A stretch of DNA of 64,000 nt from Starkeya sp. ORNL1 (GTDB lineage Bacteria; Pseudomonadota; Alphaproteobacteria; Rhizobiales; Xanthobacteraceae). Numbering within the stretch: the stretch's first letter is position 1; each line of letters starts with the position of its first letter. The notes beneath the pieces are model-generated. The model was given only the letters and a program-made list of their open reading frames with translations. It ran no database searches and was not told where the DNA came from. The translations under genes and the position numbers were made by a program. Location of the stretch: positions 2,790,001 to 2,854,000 of the forward strand of contig NZ_CP048834.1 in assembly GCF_012971745.1 (NCBI RefSeq), given 5' to 3'. Positions 26,898 to 35,568 of this stretch are shown piece by piece.

Positions 26898-27349
26898 GCG
26901 CCGGCAACGCCCCTTCCGCCGCCGTGCTTCGACCGGACGAACTCCCGGTCACCGAGCGTGGCGGCGGCGCCCGCACGGTGCGGCTCGTCACCGGCGAGCT
27001 CGGCTCGCAAAAGCTGCTCAACGGCATCACCAGCTTCGGGCCCAAAGCCGCGATCGCGCTGCATTGCCACAATTGCGAGGAGAGCGTGATCGTCCTTGAA
27101 GGCGAAGCTGTCTTCGAGATCGGCGGCGTCGAATATGCGCTGAAGGCCCGCGACACCACCTGGATCCCGCCCAACATCCCGCACCGCTTCCGCAATGTGT
27201 CGGACACCGAGAAGCTGGAGATATTCTGGACCTATGCCGACGTCGACGCGACGCGCACGCTGATGGAGACCGGCAAGACCCACAGCATCGCCTCCGAGCA
27301 TGCGAGGGACTCGCACGCGAAGGATTCGCATGCGGGAGACCGCAAGTGA
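26894..27349 (+). CDS. Cupin-domain protein
   Basis: This 151-residue protein holds one cupin barrel at about 30-125. Motif 1 has metal-ligand residues ALHCHNCEESVIVLEGE and motif 2 PPNIPHRFRN. A charged, His/Asp-rich tail follows (repeats of ARDSHAKDSHAGD, about 135-150) that is unusual for the family. Start and stop overlap both neighbours, so it is part of the tct-amidohydrolase operon. It may be a small metal-dependent isomerase or dioxygenase. Confidence 0.8.
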   Translation: MSAGNAPSAAVLRPDELPVTERGGGARTVRLVTGELGSQKLLNGITSFGPKAAIALHCHNCEESVIVLEGEAVFEIGGVEYALKARDTTWIPPNIPHRFRNVSDTEKLEIFWTYADVDATRTLMETGKTHSIASEHARDSHAKDSHAGDRK

Positions 27350-28446
27350 GCGTGCACGCCGTTACCGATACGCCGGTCGAGTCCCCTCGCCGTTTTGCCC
27401 CGCAGGTGCTGGGGAGCATGATCTCCGACGCCATGAGGAGTTGCGGCCTGCCGGCCGAGGGCGCCGCCAAGGTCGCCGAGATGATGGTCGAAGCGGACCT
27501 CACCGGCGCCGACGCCCACGGCATCTTCCGCCTGCCGCAATATGTCCGGCGGCTGAGGGCCGGCGGCGTCAATCCGACCCCGAACATCAGTGTCGCCCGC
27601 AAGGGGCCCGCGGTGGCGCTGGTCGATGGCGACAACGGCATGGGCCATCTGGTGATGACCACGGCCACCGAGACCGCCATCGAGATGGCACGCTATACCG
27701 GCGTCGCCTGGGTCGGGGTGCGCCGCTCCAACCATGCCGGCCCCGCCGCGCTCTATGCCGAGATGCCGGTGAAGCATGGCATGGTCGGCATCTATTCGGT
27801 GGTGGCGAGCTCCAACCATATGGCGGTGTGGGGCGGCACCTCCTCGCTGCTCGGCACCAACCCGCTGGCCGTCGGCATACCCTGCGGCGACGAGCCGCCG
27901 GTGGTGCTGGACATCGCGACCACCATCGTCTCCTACGGCACCGTCAAGAAATACGTGATGCAGGACAAGGCCTTGCCGGAGGGCTGGCTGGTCAGCAAGC
28001 GTGACGGCTCCCCGGTTACGGATCCCAAGCGCACCGGCGAGGGGCTGCTGCTGCCGATCGGTGGCCACAAGGGCAGCGGCCTCGCGCTGGTGCTCGGCAT
28101 ACTGGCCGGCACGCTGAACAATGCCGCCTTCGGCAGCGAGGTGGTCGACTTCAACGCCGACAACTCGACCGAGACCAATACAGGCCATTTCATCCTGGCG
28201 CTCGATGTCGAGCGCTTCATGCCGATGGCAGTTTTCGCCAATCTGTTGAAGGGCCAGCTCGACGAATTGCGGGGCGACACGCCGCTGCCCGGTGTCGAGG
28301 AGATCCGCATGCCGGGCGACCAGCGCGCGGTGCGCCGCGACGAGCGGCGCGAGCATGGCGTGCCGATCCCCGCGCCGCTGCAGCGCCAGCTCGACGAACT
28401 GGCGGGCCAGCTCGGCATTGCCACCTTCACCTCCCGCCAGCCGTGA
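27346..28446 (+). CDS. Ldh-family (malate/L-lactate dehydrogenase-type) oxidoreductase
   Basis: This 366-residue NAD(P)-dependent 2-hydroxy-acid dehydrogenase is of the YlbC/MdhII family. It shows ADLTGADAHGIFRLPQYV (50-67) with the catalytic His, RRSNHAGPAA, and LLPIGGHKGSGLALVLGIL. GTG 27346 overlaps the cupin stop. It would interconvert a 2-hydroxy acid and a 2-keto acid. A second family member is encoded at 61970, next to another TTT system. Confidence 0.88.
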   Translation: MSVHAVTDTPVESPRRFAPQVLGSMISDAMRSCGLPAEGAAKVAEMMVEADLTGADAHGIFRLPQYVRRLRAGGVNPTPNISVARKGPAVALVDGDNGMGHLVMTTATETAIEMARYTGVAWVGVRRSNHAGPAALYAEMPVKHGMVGIYSVVASSNHMAVWGGTSSLLGTNPLAVGIPCGDEPPVVLDIATTIVSYGTVKKYVMQDKALPEGWLVSKRDGSPVTDPKRTGEGLLLPIGGHKGSGLALVLGILAGTLNNAAFGSEVVDFNADNSTETNTGHFILALDVERFMPMAVFANLLKGQLDELRGDTPLPGVEEIRMPGDQRAVRRDERREHGVPIPAPLQRQLDELAGQLGIATFTSRQP

Positions 28447-28462
28447 GCAGGAACCGCACGCC

Positions 28463-28900
28463 ATGACCGCGCAGCCGCAGACCATCAACCAGGGCGCCTT
28501 CAAGGCCGGCGAAGGCGCCTATCTGTTCCAGCTCGCCAAGTTAGAGGGCATTCCCGGAGGCGCCGCCTATTCTACTGCCTTCGGCAGCGTGGTGGAGGGC
28601 ATCCGCACCCAATGCGGGCTGATGCACAAGGCCGCCGGCACCGGCGCGCGTCCGCACTCGCATCCCAATGAGCAGTGGAACTACGTCGTGCAGGGCCGGC
28701 TCCGGGTCAGCATCGAGGGCGAGGAAGACCAGATCGCCGGCCCCGGCACGCTGATCTATTTCCCGCCCAACGTGGTCCACGCCACGGTGGCGCTGCCGGA
28801 AGAGGACGTGCTGTTCTTCGTGGTCAAGGACACCACCCACGGCATCGCGGGAAATCCCGCCGACGGCAAGGCGACCGGGGGCTATTATGGGTCGGAGTGA
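28463..28900 (+). CDS. Cupin-domain protein
   Basis: This 145-residue single-cupin protein has motif 1 RPHSHPNEQWNYVVQGRLRV (about 58-77) and motif 2 IYFPPNVVHATV. It follows the Ldh-type gene by 16 bases and is the last gene before a repeat. Such proteins often bind iron or zinc and act on ring-derived acids; no exact role can be read. It is not closely similar to the cupin at 26894. Confidence 0.8.
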   Translation: MTAQPQTINQGAFKAGEGAYLFQLAKLEGIPGGAAYSTAFGSVVEGIRTQCGLMHKAAGTGARPHSHPNEQWNYVVQGRLRVSIEGEEDQIAGPGTLIYFPPNVVHATVALPEEDVLFFVVKDTTHGIAGNPADGKATGGYYGSE

Positions 28901-28907
28901 ATAGAAC

Positions 28908-29025
28908 CACGTCATCCTGAGGTGCCCGGCGACAGCCGGGCCTCGAAGGATGCTGAAGCAGAAGACGGCCATCGGGGATGGGCATCCTTCGAGGCTCGCT
29001 TCGCTCGCACCTCAGGATGACGTGG
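28908..29025. repeat. Paired CCTCAGGATGA repeats reaching into the lysR 3' end
   Basis: Two copies point outward (CGTCATCCTGAGGTGCCCGG... and ...GCACCTCAGGATGACG). The stop codon and last few codons of the LysR gene at 29012 lie inside the second copy. Confidence 0.8.
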
Positions 29026-29980
29026 TGTCTTTCTGAGTGGCCTCCTGAGGCGTGGCGCTTTCCCCCCACACGGCCCCAAGTTTCCGTGTCTCCTCGCGCA
29101 GCATGTCCAGGAACGCCGCCGCCGCCGGGATCAGCGGGCGGCGGGCCGGCTCGATCAGCACCAGCTCGATGCCGACCGGCGGATCCGCCAGCGGGTTGAC
29201 GGTCCAGCGCCGCGGCGCCTGGCTTGTCGCATCCTCCGCCATCATCAGGCCGGGCAGGATCGCCACCCAGTCGGTGCTGGCGATGAAATCGAGCGCGCCC
29301 ATCATGGCGTCGAGCTCCAGCAGCCGCTCGACCTGCACGCCGGTGGCGTTGAAATAGGTCTCGAGATTGGTGCGGCGCACATTCTGCGCGCTCGGCACCA
29401 CGATCTTGAGCGGGCCGAGATCGGCGAGCTTGATCGGCTCCATGTGGCGCCGGCCGGCGGCCAGCCCCGAAACCAGCACCTCCGGCGTATAGGCAAAGCG
29501 CGTGGTCTTCACGCCCACCACGCCGGTCGAGGCCGGCACGATGGCGAAGGCGAGGTCGCCGCTGCGCACCTGCTGGGTCAGGGTGTTGGAGAAAGCTTCC
29601 AGCACCCGCACCACCACATTGGGATGCGCCTCGACGAAGCGCGCCAGGGCAGGCGCCAGCACGCTGCGCGTCATGGTCGGCATCAGCCCCACCACCATGT
29701 CACCGTCGAGCCCGTCGCCATAGCCGGCGACCGAGCGGCTGGCGATCTCGTTCAGCCGCAGCAATTCGATGCAATGGCGGTAATAGCTGTCGCCCGCCGG
29801 GGTCGGGCGCACCATGCCGCTGCCGCGCGCAAACAGCCGGACGGCAAAGCGGTCCTCGATCTTGCGGATGTGCTGGGAGACGCCGGACTGCGTGGCGTGC
29901 TCGCGTTCCGCCGCGGCGGTGAAGGAGCGTTCTTCATAGGCAGCCACGAAAAGGCGGATATCGCGCAGGGTGTCGCTCAT
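29012..29980 (-). CDS. LysR-family transcriptional regulator
   Basis: This 322-residue protein has an N-terminal winged helix (FVAAYEERSFTAAAEREHATQSGVSQHIRKIEDRF, about 11-45) and a PBP2-like effector domain from about 90. Its last residues (TTSS) and stop are read from a dispersed repeat. It is divergent from the flavin reductase gene, with a TTTCC-N7-GGAAA box between them, so it probably controls the 30.1-32.2 kb genes. Confidence 0.9.
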   Translation of the reverse strand: MSDTLRDIRLFVAAYEERSFTAAAEREHATQSGVSQHIRKIEDRFAVRLFARGSGMVRPTPAGDSYYRHCIELLRLNEIASRSVAGYGDGLDGDMVVGLMPTMTRSVLAPALARFVEAHPNVVVRVLEAFSNTLTQQVRSGDLAFAIVPASTGVVGVKTTRFAYTPEVLVSGLAAGRRHMEPIKLADLGPLKIVVPSAQNVRRTNLETYFNATGVQVERLLELDAMMGALDFIASTDWVAILPGLMMAEDATSQAPRRWTVNPLADPPVGIELVLIEPARRPLIPAAAAFLDMLREETRKLGAVWGESATPQEATQKDTTSS

Positions 29981-29992
29981 GCCGGCATCATG

Positions 29993-30009
29993 TTTCCTGA
30001 TGAGGGAAA
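29993..30009. promoter_or_regulatory. LysR-type operator TTTCC-N7-GGAAA
   Basis: The inverted repeat TTTCC (29993-29997) / GGAAA (30005-30009) lies in the 78-base gap between divergent lysR and flavin reductase genes and fits the T-N11-A LysR box. Confidence 0.4.
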
Positions 30010-30058
30010 GCAGATCATATCATTTCTACAGCGGAAAAAGCCGGCCTACCCTCATCTC

Positions 30059-30595
30059 ATGAGCGATCATGTCATCGAATTCCGCGAACCCGAGGACCAT
30101 GGCCATTTCCGCCGGGCGCTCGGCCGCTTCGCGACCGGGGTCACTGTGGTCACCACCCGCACGCCGGAGGGCAAGCTCGAAGGGCTGACGGTCAATTCCT
30201 TCTCCTCGGTCTCGCTCGATCCGCCGCTGGTGCTGTGGAGCCTGCAGCGCCGCGCACCGTCGCTGCCGGGCTTCAAGGCAGCCGGCTGCTTCGCGGTCAA
30301 TGTGCTCGCCACCCACCAGAAGAAGCTGTGCCGGCACTTCTCGACGCCGCGCGAGGACAAGTTTACCGACGTCGAGCACCGGCTCGGCCAGAATGGCTGC
30401 CCGCTGGTGGAGGGCGCCATCGCCCGCTTCGAATGCCGCACCGAGAACATCATCGAAGCTGGCGACCACCTGATCTTCCTCGGCCGGGTCGAGCGTGCCA
30501 TGCATCGCGACGGCGAACCGCTGATCTTCTCGACCGGCGCCTTCTGGGTGCCGGCCGCTCACCCGGAGACGGTCGAGGCGGCCGCCCGGGCCTGA
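30059..30595 (+). CDS. Flavin reductase-domain protein (HpaC-like)
   Basis: This 178-residue FMN-binding split-barrel protein contains FRRALGRFATGVTVVTTRTPEGKLEGLTVNSFSSVSLDPPLV (about 17-58), the typical Flavin_Reduct core, and an IFSTGAFW end. It supplies FMNH2 or FADH2 to a partner monooxygenase. The LLM oxygenase at 21180 is a possible partner, though 8 kb away. Divergent from LysR. Confidence 0.88.
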   Translation: MSDHVIEFREPEDHGHFRRALGRFATGVTVVTTRTPEGKLEGLTVNSFSSVSLDPPLVLWSLQRRAPSLPGFKAAGCFAVNVLATHQKKLCRHFSTPREDKFTDVEHRLGQNGCPLVEGAIARFECRTENIIEAGDHLIFLGRVERAMHRDGEPLIFSTGAFWVPAAHPETVEAAARA

Positions 30596-30629
30596 CAACA
30601 AGCATCGCAACGAAAAGGGTAGGAAACGC

Positions 30630-31658
30630 ATGATCCGCGCCGCAATTGCCGGCCTTGGCTGGTGGGGCAAGCACATGATCCGCCGCATGGCGGATTCCAC
30701 CGAGCTGCGCATCGTCGTCGCCATCGACACCTCGGATGCGCAGGCCGCCTTCGCCGCGGAATACGGCATCCCGGTCACCACGCGCTGGGACGATGTGCTG
30801 ACCGACCCGACCATCGACGCGGTGATCCTGTGCACCCCGCATTCGCTGCACACCGGGCAGGTGCTGGCCATCGCCAAGGCCGGCAAGCATGTGTTCTGCG
30901 AGAAGCCGCTGGCGCTCAACCGCGCTGACGCCGAGCGCTCGGTCGAGGCCTGCCGTGCCGCCGGGGTCAAGCTCGGCATCGGCCATGAGCGCCGCTACGA
31001 GCCGGCCATGCTGGAGATCAAGCGCCTGGTCGACAGCGGCACGCTCGGCACCTTCATGCATGTCGAGGCCAATTTCAGCCATGACAAGCTCGCCGAGGTC
31101 CCGGCGGGCGACTGGCGCGCCTCCCCGGTCGATGCGCCTGCCGCCGGCATGACGGCGATGGGCATCCATCTCACCGACGGCTTCATCGACCTGTTCGGGC
31201 CGATCACCGAGGTCTATGCGACGACGGCGCAGCGCGCCTCGAACCGGGCGAATGGCGACGTGGTCTCGGTGCTGACCCGCTTCGCCTCCGGCGCCACCGG
31301 CTATCTCAACGCCATATTGGTGACGCCGAACTATATCGGCATTACTGTCTATGGCTCCGACGCCTGGGTCGAGGCGCGCAACCACACCCATCCCGACACG
31401 CCGGGCAAGACCACACTCACCGTCCAGCACAAGGACGGCCGGGTCGAAGTGCGAGACTATGAGTGGGCCGACACGGTGAAGGCCAATCTCGAAGCCTTCG
31501 CCCGCTCGATCGCCGCCGGCTCGCCGTATGTGTTCACCGACGCGCAGAAGATCGGCAATATCGCCGTGCTCGAGGCGATCTGCCGTTCGGTGGCGACCAA
31601 TGCGCCGGTGCCGGTGGAGACCGGCAGCCAGCCCGGCCGCGCCGCCGCGAGCGCGTGA
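30630..31658 (+). CDS. Gfo/Idh/MocA-family oxidoreductase
   Basis: This 342-residue NAD(P)-dependent dehydrogenase has an N-terminal Rossmann fold (AIAGLGWWGKHMIRRM, 4-19) and the catalytic lysine in FCEKPLALN (about 90-98). The C-terminal substrate domain carries the active-site His in GIHLTDGFIDLFG. It oxidises or reduces a sugar, inositol or cyclic hydroxy acid. It lies between a flavin reductase and a carboxymuconolactone-type protein, so a degradation step is likely. Confidence 0.87.
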   Translation: MIRAAIAGLGWWGKHMIRRMADSTELRIVVAIDTSDAQAAFAAEYGIPVTTRWDDVLTDPTIDAVILCTPHSLHTGQVLAIAKAGKHVFCEKPLALNRADAERSVEACRAAGVKLGIGHERRYEPAMLEIKRLVDSGTLGTFMHVEANFSHDKLAEVPAGDWRASPVDAPAAGMTAMGIHLTDGFIDLFGPITEVYATTAQRASNRANGDVVSVLTRFASGATGYLNAILVTPNYIGITVYGSDAWVEARNHTHPDTPGKTTLTVQHKDGRVEVRDYEWADTVKANLEAFARSIAAGSPYVFTDAQKIGNIAVLEAICRSVATNAPVPVETGSQPGRAAASA

Positions 31659-31664
31659 GAGGGA

Positions 31665-32216
31665 ATGGAATTGAACACAACTACCACCGAGCCGCGCTAC
31701 CGGGCCCTCACCCGTGAGGAGCTGGGCGATGAGCAGCGCCGGGTCTTCGACAATATCGCCCGCCCGCGCGCCGGCGCCGTGCCGGCACCGTTCCATGTCT
31801 ATCTGGAGAATCCGGAACTGTGCGAACTGGTGCAGGCCGTCGGCGCCTTCTGCCGCTACCGCACCGGCCTGCCGCCGCGCCTGTCCGAGACCGCGATCCT
31901 GACCACCGCGGCCTATTGGGGCGCGGACTACGAATTCGAGGTGCATTCCCACGAGGCCCGCAAGGCCGGAGTGCCCGAAACCGAGATCGAGGCGCTGGCA
32001 CAAAAGCGCCGGCCGGACTTCAGCGATCCCGACGCCGCTCTGGTGCATGACTTCGCAGCCGCCTTCTATCGCGACCGCGAAGTGCCGGACGAACTGTTCG
32101 CCGCGGCCAATTCGCGCTTTGGTCGCCGGACGGTGGTCGAACTCACTGGTTTGCTTGGCTATTATTCGATGCTGGCAATCGCCTTGCGGGTGTTCCGCGT
32201 GCCGGCATCGGCGTGA
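31665..32216 (+). CDS. Carboxymuconolactone decarboxylase-family protein
   Basis: This 183-residue all-helical AhpD/CMD-fold protein has the region SETAILTTAAYWGADYEFEVHSHEARKAGV at about 74-103. The CxxC of peroxidase-type members is absent, so a decarboxylase/lactone role or a structural one is more likely. ATG 31665 is 6 bases after the Gfo/Idh/MocA stop. Confidence 0.8.
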   Translation: MELNTTTTEPRYRALTREELGDEQRRVFDNIARPRAGAVPAPFHVYLENPELCELVQAVGAFCRYRTGLPPRLSETAILTTAAYWGADYEFEVHSHEARKAGVPETEIEALAQKRRPDFSDPDAALVHDFAAAFYRDREVPDELFAAANSRFGRRTVVELTGLLGYYSMLAIALRVFRVPASA

Positions 32217-32279
32217 GGAACCCCAAACAACAACGGGTGCGAACGACACGACAAGCGCTCCCGACCGGAGGAAGCCGAC

Positions 32280-33236
32280 ATGGAACTGCGCAGCATCGAA
32301 GCCTTTGTTCGCGTTGCCGAACTCGGCAGCATCACGCGGGCCTCGCGTGACCTCGGCATCGTGCAGCCTGCGCTGAGCCGGCACATCCAGCGCATCGAGA
32401 CCGAGATAGGCACGCCGCTGCTGGTGCGCCTGCCGCGCGGAGTGCAGCTCACCTTCGCCGGGCGGCGCTTCCTGCAGCACAGCCGCCGCATCCTCCAGGA
32501 AGTGGCCCGCGCCACCGAGGAGCTGAATATTGGCAGCGAGGGGCCGACCGGGCGCGTCGTCGTCGGCATCTCGCCGACATTGAGCCCGCTGCTGGTGCCG
32601 GGCCTGGTCGAGCGCTGCACCTCGGGCTTCCCGAACATCCAGCTGAAGATCATCGAGGAATTCACCCGCCGGCTCCAGGTCGACGTGCTGAACGGTCAGG
32701 TCGACCTTGCCTTGCTCACCAACCCGCCGCCGAACCGTGCGCTGCGCTTCACCGCAGTGCTGACCGAGCCGATCGTCGTGGTCATGCCGCGCCACCAGCG
32801 CGGGGTGTCGCCGGTGGTGACGCTGGACGAACTGGCCTCGATGCCGATGCTGGTGACGCGCGGCATCCGCGCCATGGTCGACGAACAGCTCGCCTCGCAC
32901 GGCGTGTGCATCGAGGTGGAGTGCGAGATCGATGCGGTGGAAGCCATACGCCGCATGCTGCTGCGCGGCCGCGGCGCCTCGATCATGCCGATCTCGGCAT
33001 TCCGCAAGGAGATAAATGACGGCCTGCTCACCGGCCTTGCCGTCGGCGGCGTGAACCTGTCGCGCACCATCATGCTCGCCCATGTCGGCGACCAGGTAAG
33101 CGCGGCGGCGCAGGCGGTGATGGGCCTGCTGCGCGCCGAGATTGACGCCCTGGCGCAGCGCGGCATCTTCAGCGCGCTGTCGGAAGGCTCGGCCTGGCAG
33201 ATGCCGGCGGAACGCACGCTCGTCGGCGCCGCGTGA
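32280..33236 (+). CDS. LysR-family transcriptional regulator
   Basis: This 318-residue protein has the winged helix FVRVAELGSITRASRDLGIVQPALSRHIQRIE (about 9-40) and an effector domain starting near GRVVVGISPTLSPLL (about 96). It is the last gene of the plus-strand run and is followed by a strong terminator. It probably regulates the genes just upstream or the convergent tct set. Confidence 0.9.
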   Translation: MELRSIEAFVRVAELGSITRASRDLGIVQPALSRHIQRIETEIGTPLLVRLPRGVQLTFAGRRFLQHSRRILQEVARATEELNIGSEGPTGRVVVGISPTLSPLLVPGLVERCTSGFPNIQLKIIEEFTRRLQVDVLNGQVDLALLTNPPPNRALRFTAVLTEPIVVVMPRHQRGVSPVVTLDELASMPMLVTRGIRAMVDEQLASHGVCIEVECEIDAVEAIRRMLLRGRGASIMPISAFRKEINDGLLTGLAVGGVNLSRTIMLAHVGDQVSAAAQAVMGLLRAEIDALAQRGIFSALSEGSAWQMPAERTLVGAA

Positions 33237-33257
33237 GGCTTGTTCAATCGAATCGAA

Positions 33258-33284
33258 AGGCCGGGCTCGCGCCCGGCCTTTTTT
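33258..33284 (+). terminator. Rho-independent terminator after lysR
   Basis: A perfect 9-bp GC stem (AGGCCGGGC / GCCCGGCCT) with a TCGC loop is followed by TTTTT. Confidence 0.9.
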
Positions 33285-33299
33285 GTTCCTCGGCTTGAA

Positions 33300-33405
33300 C
33301 ATCCTTCGAGGCTCGCTGGTGCTCGCACCTCAGGATGACGTCGCTCTTGCAACCACGTCATCCTGAGGTGCCCGGCAACGCCGGGCCTCGAAGGATGCTG
33401 AAGCA
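33300..33405. repeat. Paired CATCCTTCGAGG/CCTCAGGATGA repeat
   Basis: Two facing copies (CATCCTTCGAGGCTCGC ... CCTCAGGATGACG, then CGTCATCCTGAGG ... CCTCGAAGGATGC) lie between the terminator and the convergent tctA gene. Confidence 0.8.
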
Positions 33406-33414
33406 GGGCGTCCC

Positions 33415-34923
33415 CTACTCCGCACCCTCCTCGAACGCCTTCTGCCGCGTCACCCGGATCATCGGCGCCACCAGCACGATGAGCAGGCAGAAGGCGAGGA
33501 TGAGGAAGGAGAGGCTGATCGGGCGCTGCACGAACACCAGCGGGTCGCCGTGCGAGATAAGCAGCGCGCGGCGCAGCGTCTCCTCGATCAGCGGGCCGAG
33601 GATGAAGCCGAGCAGCAGCGGCGCCGGCTCGCAGCGCAGCCGCGAGCAGAGGAAGCCGAAGCCGCCGAACATCGCTGCCAGCACCACGTCGAGCGCGTTG
33701 TTGTGAATCGAGTACACGCCGATGCAACAGAACAGCATGATCGCCGGATAGAGCATGCGGTACGGCACCGAGAGCAGCTTCACCCAGATGCCGACCAGCG
33801 GCAGGTTCAGCACCACCAGCATCAGGTTGCCGAGCCACATCGAGGCGATCAGGCCCCAGAACAGGTCCGGGCGCTGGTTCATCAGTTGCGGGCCGGGCGA
33901 GAGGCCCTGCATCATCAGGGCGCCGATCATCAGCGCCATTACCGCGCTGGACGGCAGGCCGAGCGTGAGCATCGGGATGAAGGCGGTCTGCGCGGCGGCA
34001 TTGTTCGCCGCCTCCGGACCGGCGACGCCCTCGATGGCGCCATGGCCGAAGCGGCTCGGATCCTTGGACAGCTTCTTCTCCAGCGCATAGGTGGAGAAGG
34101 AGGCCAGCACCGGGCCGCCGCCCGGCAACAGGCCGAGGCAGCCGCCGAGCACGGTGCCGCGCAGTGCCGGCTTCAGGAACGACTTGATGTCGGTCCAGGA
34201 CGGCCACAGCCCGCGCACCTCATTGAGGAAGGTGCGGTTCTCGTCGCGGCGCTCCAGATTGGCGATGGTCTCGCCGATGCCGAACATGCCCATGGCGATG
34301 ACGGCGAAGTCGATACCGTCGCCGAAGGCCGGAATGCCGAAGGTATATCGCTCCAGGCCGGTATTGGCGTCGATGCCGATGGTGCCGAGCAGGATGCCCA
34401 CCAGGATCATGCCCACCGCCTTGATCACCGAGCCATGGGCCAGGATCACCGCGGCGATCAGGCCGAACAGCATCAGCGAGAAATAGTCGGCCGGGCCGAA
34501 ATCGAGCGCCACCTCCGCGAGTGCAGGTGCGGCCACCGCGATGATGACGGTGGCGATGGTGCCGGCGATGAATGAGGACAGCGCCGCGGTGGCGAGCGCC
34601 AACCCGGCCTTGCCCTTGCGCGCCATCTGGTAGCCATCGATGGCGGTGACGACGGATGAGCTCTCGCCTGGCAGGTTCACCAGGATCGCCGTGGTCGAAC
34701 CGCCATATTGTGCGCCGTAATAGATGCCGGCGAGCATGATCAGCGCCGCCGGCGCCGGCAGCGCGAACGTCACCGGCAGCAGGATGGAGATGGTCGCGAC
34801 CGGCCCGAGGCCGGGCAGCACGCCGATGATGGTGCCGAGCAGCACGCCGAGGAAGCCGTAGGCGAGGTTCGCCGGCGTCAGCGCGACCGAGAAGCCGAGC
34901 AGCAGGTCGTTGAACAGTTCCAT
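33415..34923 (-). CDS. TTT large permease (TctA)
   Basis: This 502-residue permease has the signatures LLGTIIGVLPGLGPVATISI (about 28-47) and GIYYGAQYGGSTTAILVNLPGESSS (about 66-90), plus the second-half repeat GCLGLLPGGGPVLASF. It closely resembles the partial TctA at 63594 over the shared N-terminus. It lies 7 bases after tctB in a C-B-A order read leftwards. Confidence 0.93.
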   Translation of the reverse strand: MELFNDLLLGFSVALTPANLAYGFLGVLLGTIIGVLPGLGPVATISILLPVTFALPAPAALIMLAGIYYGAQYGGSTTAILVNLPGESSSVVTAIDGYQMARKGKAGLALATAALSSFIAGTIATVIIAVAAPALAEVALDFGPADYFSLMLFGLIAAVILAHGSVIKAVGMILVGILLGTIGIDANTGLERYTFGIPAFGDGIDFAVIAMGMFGIGETIANLERRDENRTFLNEVRGLWPSWTDIKSFLKPALRGTVLGGCLGLLPGGGPVLASFSTYALEKKLSKDPSRFGHGAIEGVAGPEAANNAAAQTAFIPMLTLGLPSSAVMALMIGALMMQGLSPGPQLMNQRPDLFWGLIASMWLGNLMLVVLNLPLVGIWVKLLSVPYRMLYPAIMLFCCIGVYSIHNNALDVVLAAMFGGFGFLCSRLRCEPAPLLLGFILGPLIEETLRRALLISHGDPLVFVQRPISLSFLILAFCLLIVLVAPMIRVTRQKAFEEGAE

Positions 34924-34930
34924 GCCGCCC

Positions 34931-35380
34931 TCACCACCTTAGATGCGTGCCGGGCAGGTTCAGACCCAGCCCGTAGGAAAACAGCAGCGTGCAGAAGATG
35001 ACGAGGCCGACCGCCAGCAGGCCGGTCTCCACCGGCTTGAAGCCGCGACCCGCCAGGCTCGCCCCCACCACCACGACAAGGCCGGCGAGCGGGAAGCCCC
35101 AATCCTCGATCAGGAAGCCGAACGCCAGCACGCTCGCCAGCAGCACCAGCACCGGCCGCGGATCGACCGTGCCGACCTCCTCGGTCTCGGTGAGGAAGGA
35201 GCGCGCCAGCAAGATGCCGCCGAGGATGATGAGGCCGATGCTGACGATCAGCGGGAAATACCCCGCCCCCATCCGCGCCGCGGTGCCGAGCGGATATTTG
35301 GCGCCGATGATGATGGCGATGGCGCCGAGGCTGCAGAACAGCAGGCCGGTGAGGAAGTCGGTGGAGAGGCGGATATTCAT
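34931..35380 (-). CDS. TTT small membrane subunit (TctB)
   Basis: This 149-residue four-helix protein begins MNIRLSTDFLTGLLFC with GTAARMGAGYFPLIV near residue 32, the typical TctB start. ATG 35380 has GGAG 5 bases upstream; a longer frame from 35446 would begin in non-conserved sequence. A repeat separates it from tctC. Confidence 0.88.
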   Translation of the reverse strand: MNIRLSTDFLTGLLFCSLGAIAIIIGAKYPLGTAARMGAGYFPLIVSIGLIILGGILLARSFLTETEEVGTVDPRPVLVLLASVLAFGFLIEDWGFPLAGLVVVVGASLAGRGFKPVETGLLAVGLVIFCTLLFSYGLGLNLPGTHLRW

Positions 35381-35442
35381 GGAGGCTCCAGGGGGCGTTT
35401 GGGCAAATGCCTTCGGAGGCTGGGGATCGACGCTCGGCTTGG

Positions 35443-35550
35443 GCATCCTTCGAGGCTCGCTTGCGCGAGCACCTCAGGATGAGGTTCCTCTGGGAGTACG
35501 GCCTCATCCTGAGGTGCCGGCTTCCGGCCGGCCTCGAAGGATGCTGAAGC
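35443..35550. repeat. Paired CATCCTTCGAGG/CCTCAGGATGA repeat inside a tct operon
   Basis: Two facing copies occupy most of the 188-base gap between tctC and tctB. Transcribed RNA could fold into strong hairpins and lower tctBA expression relative to tctC. Confidence 0.8.
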
Positions 35551-35568
35551 AGAAGGCGGCGTACCGGC

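Noticed and set aside
30450..33302. 950-codon reverse-strand frame
   Set aside because: It is the high-GC antisense shadow of the Gfo/Idh/MocA, CMD and LysR genes; Arg/Ala/Gly-rich with no domain.
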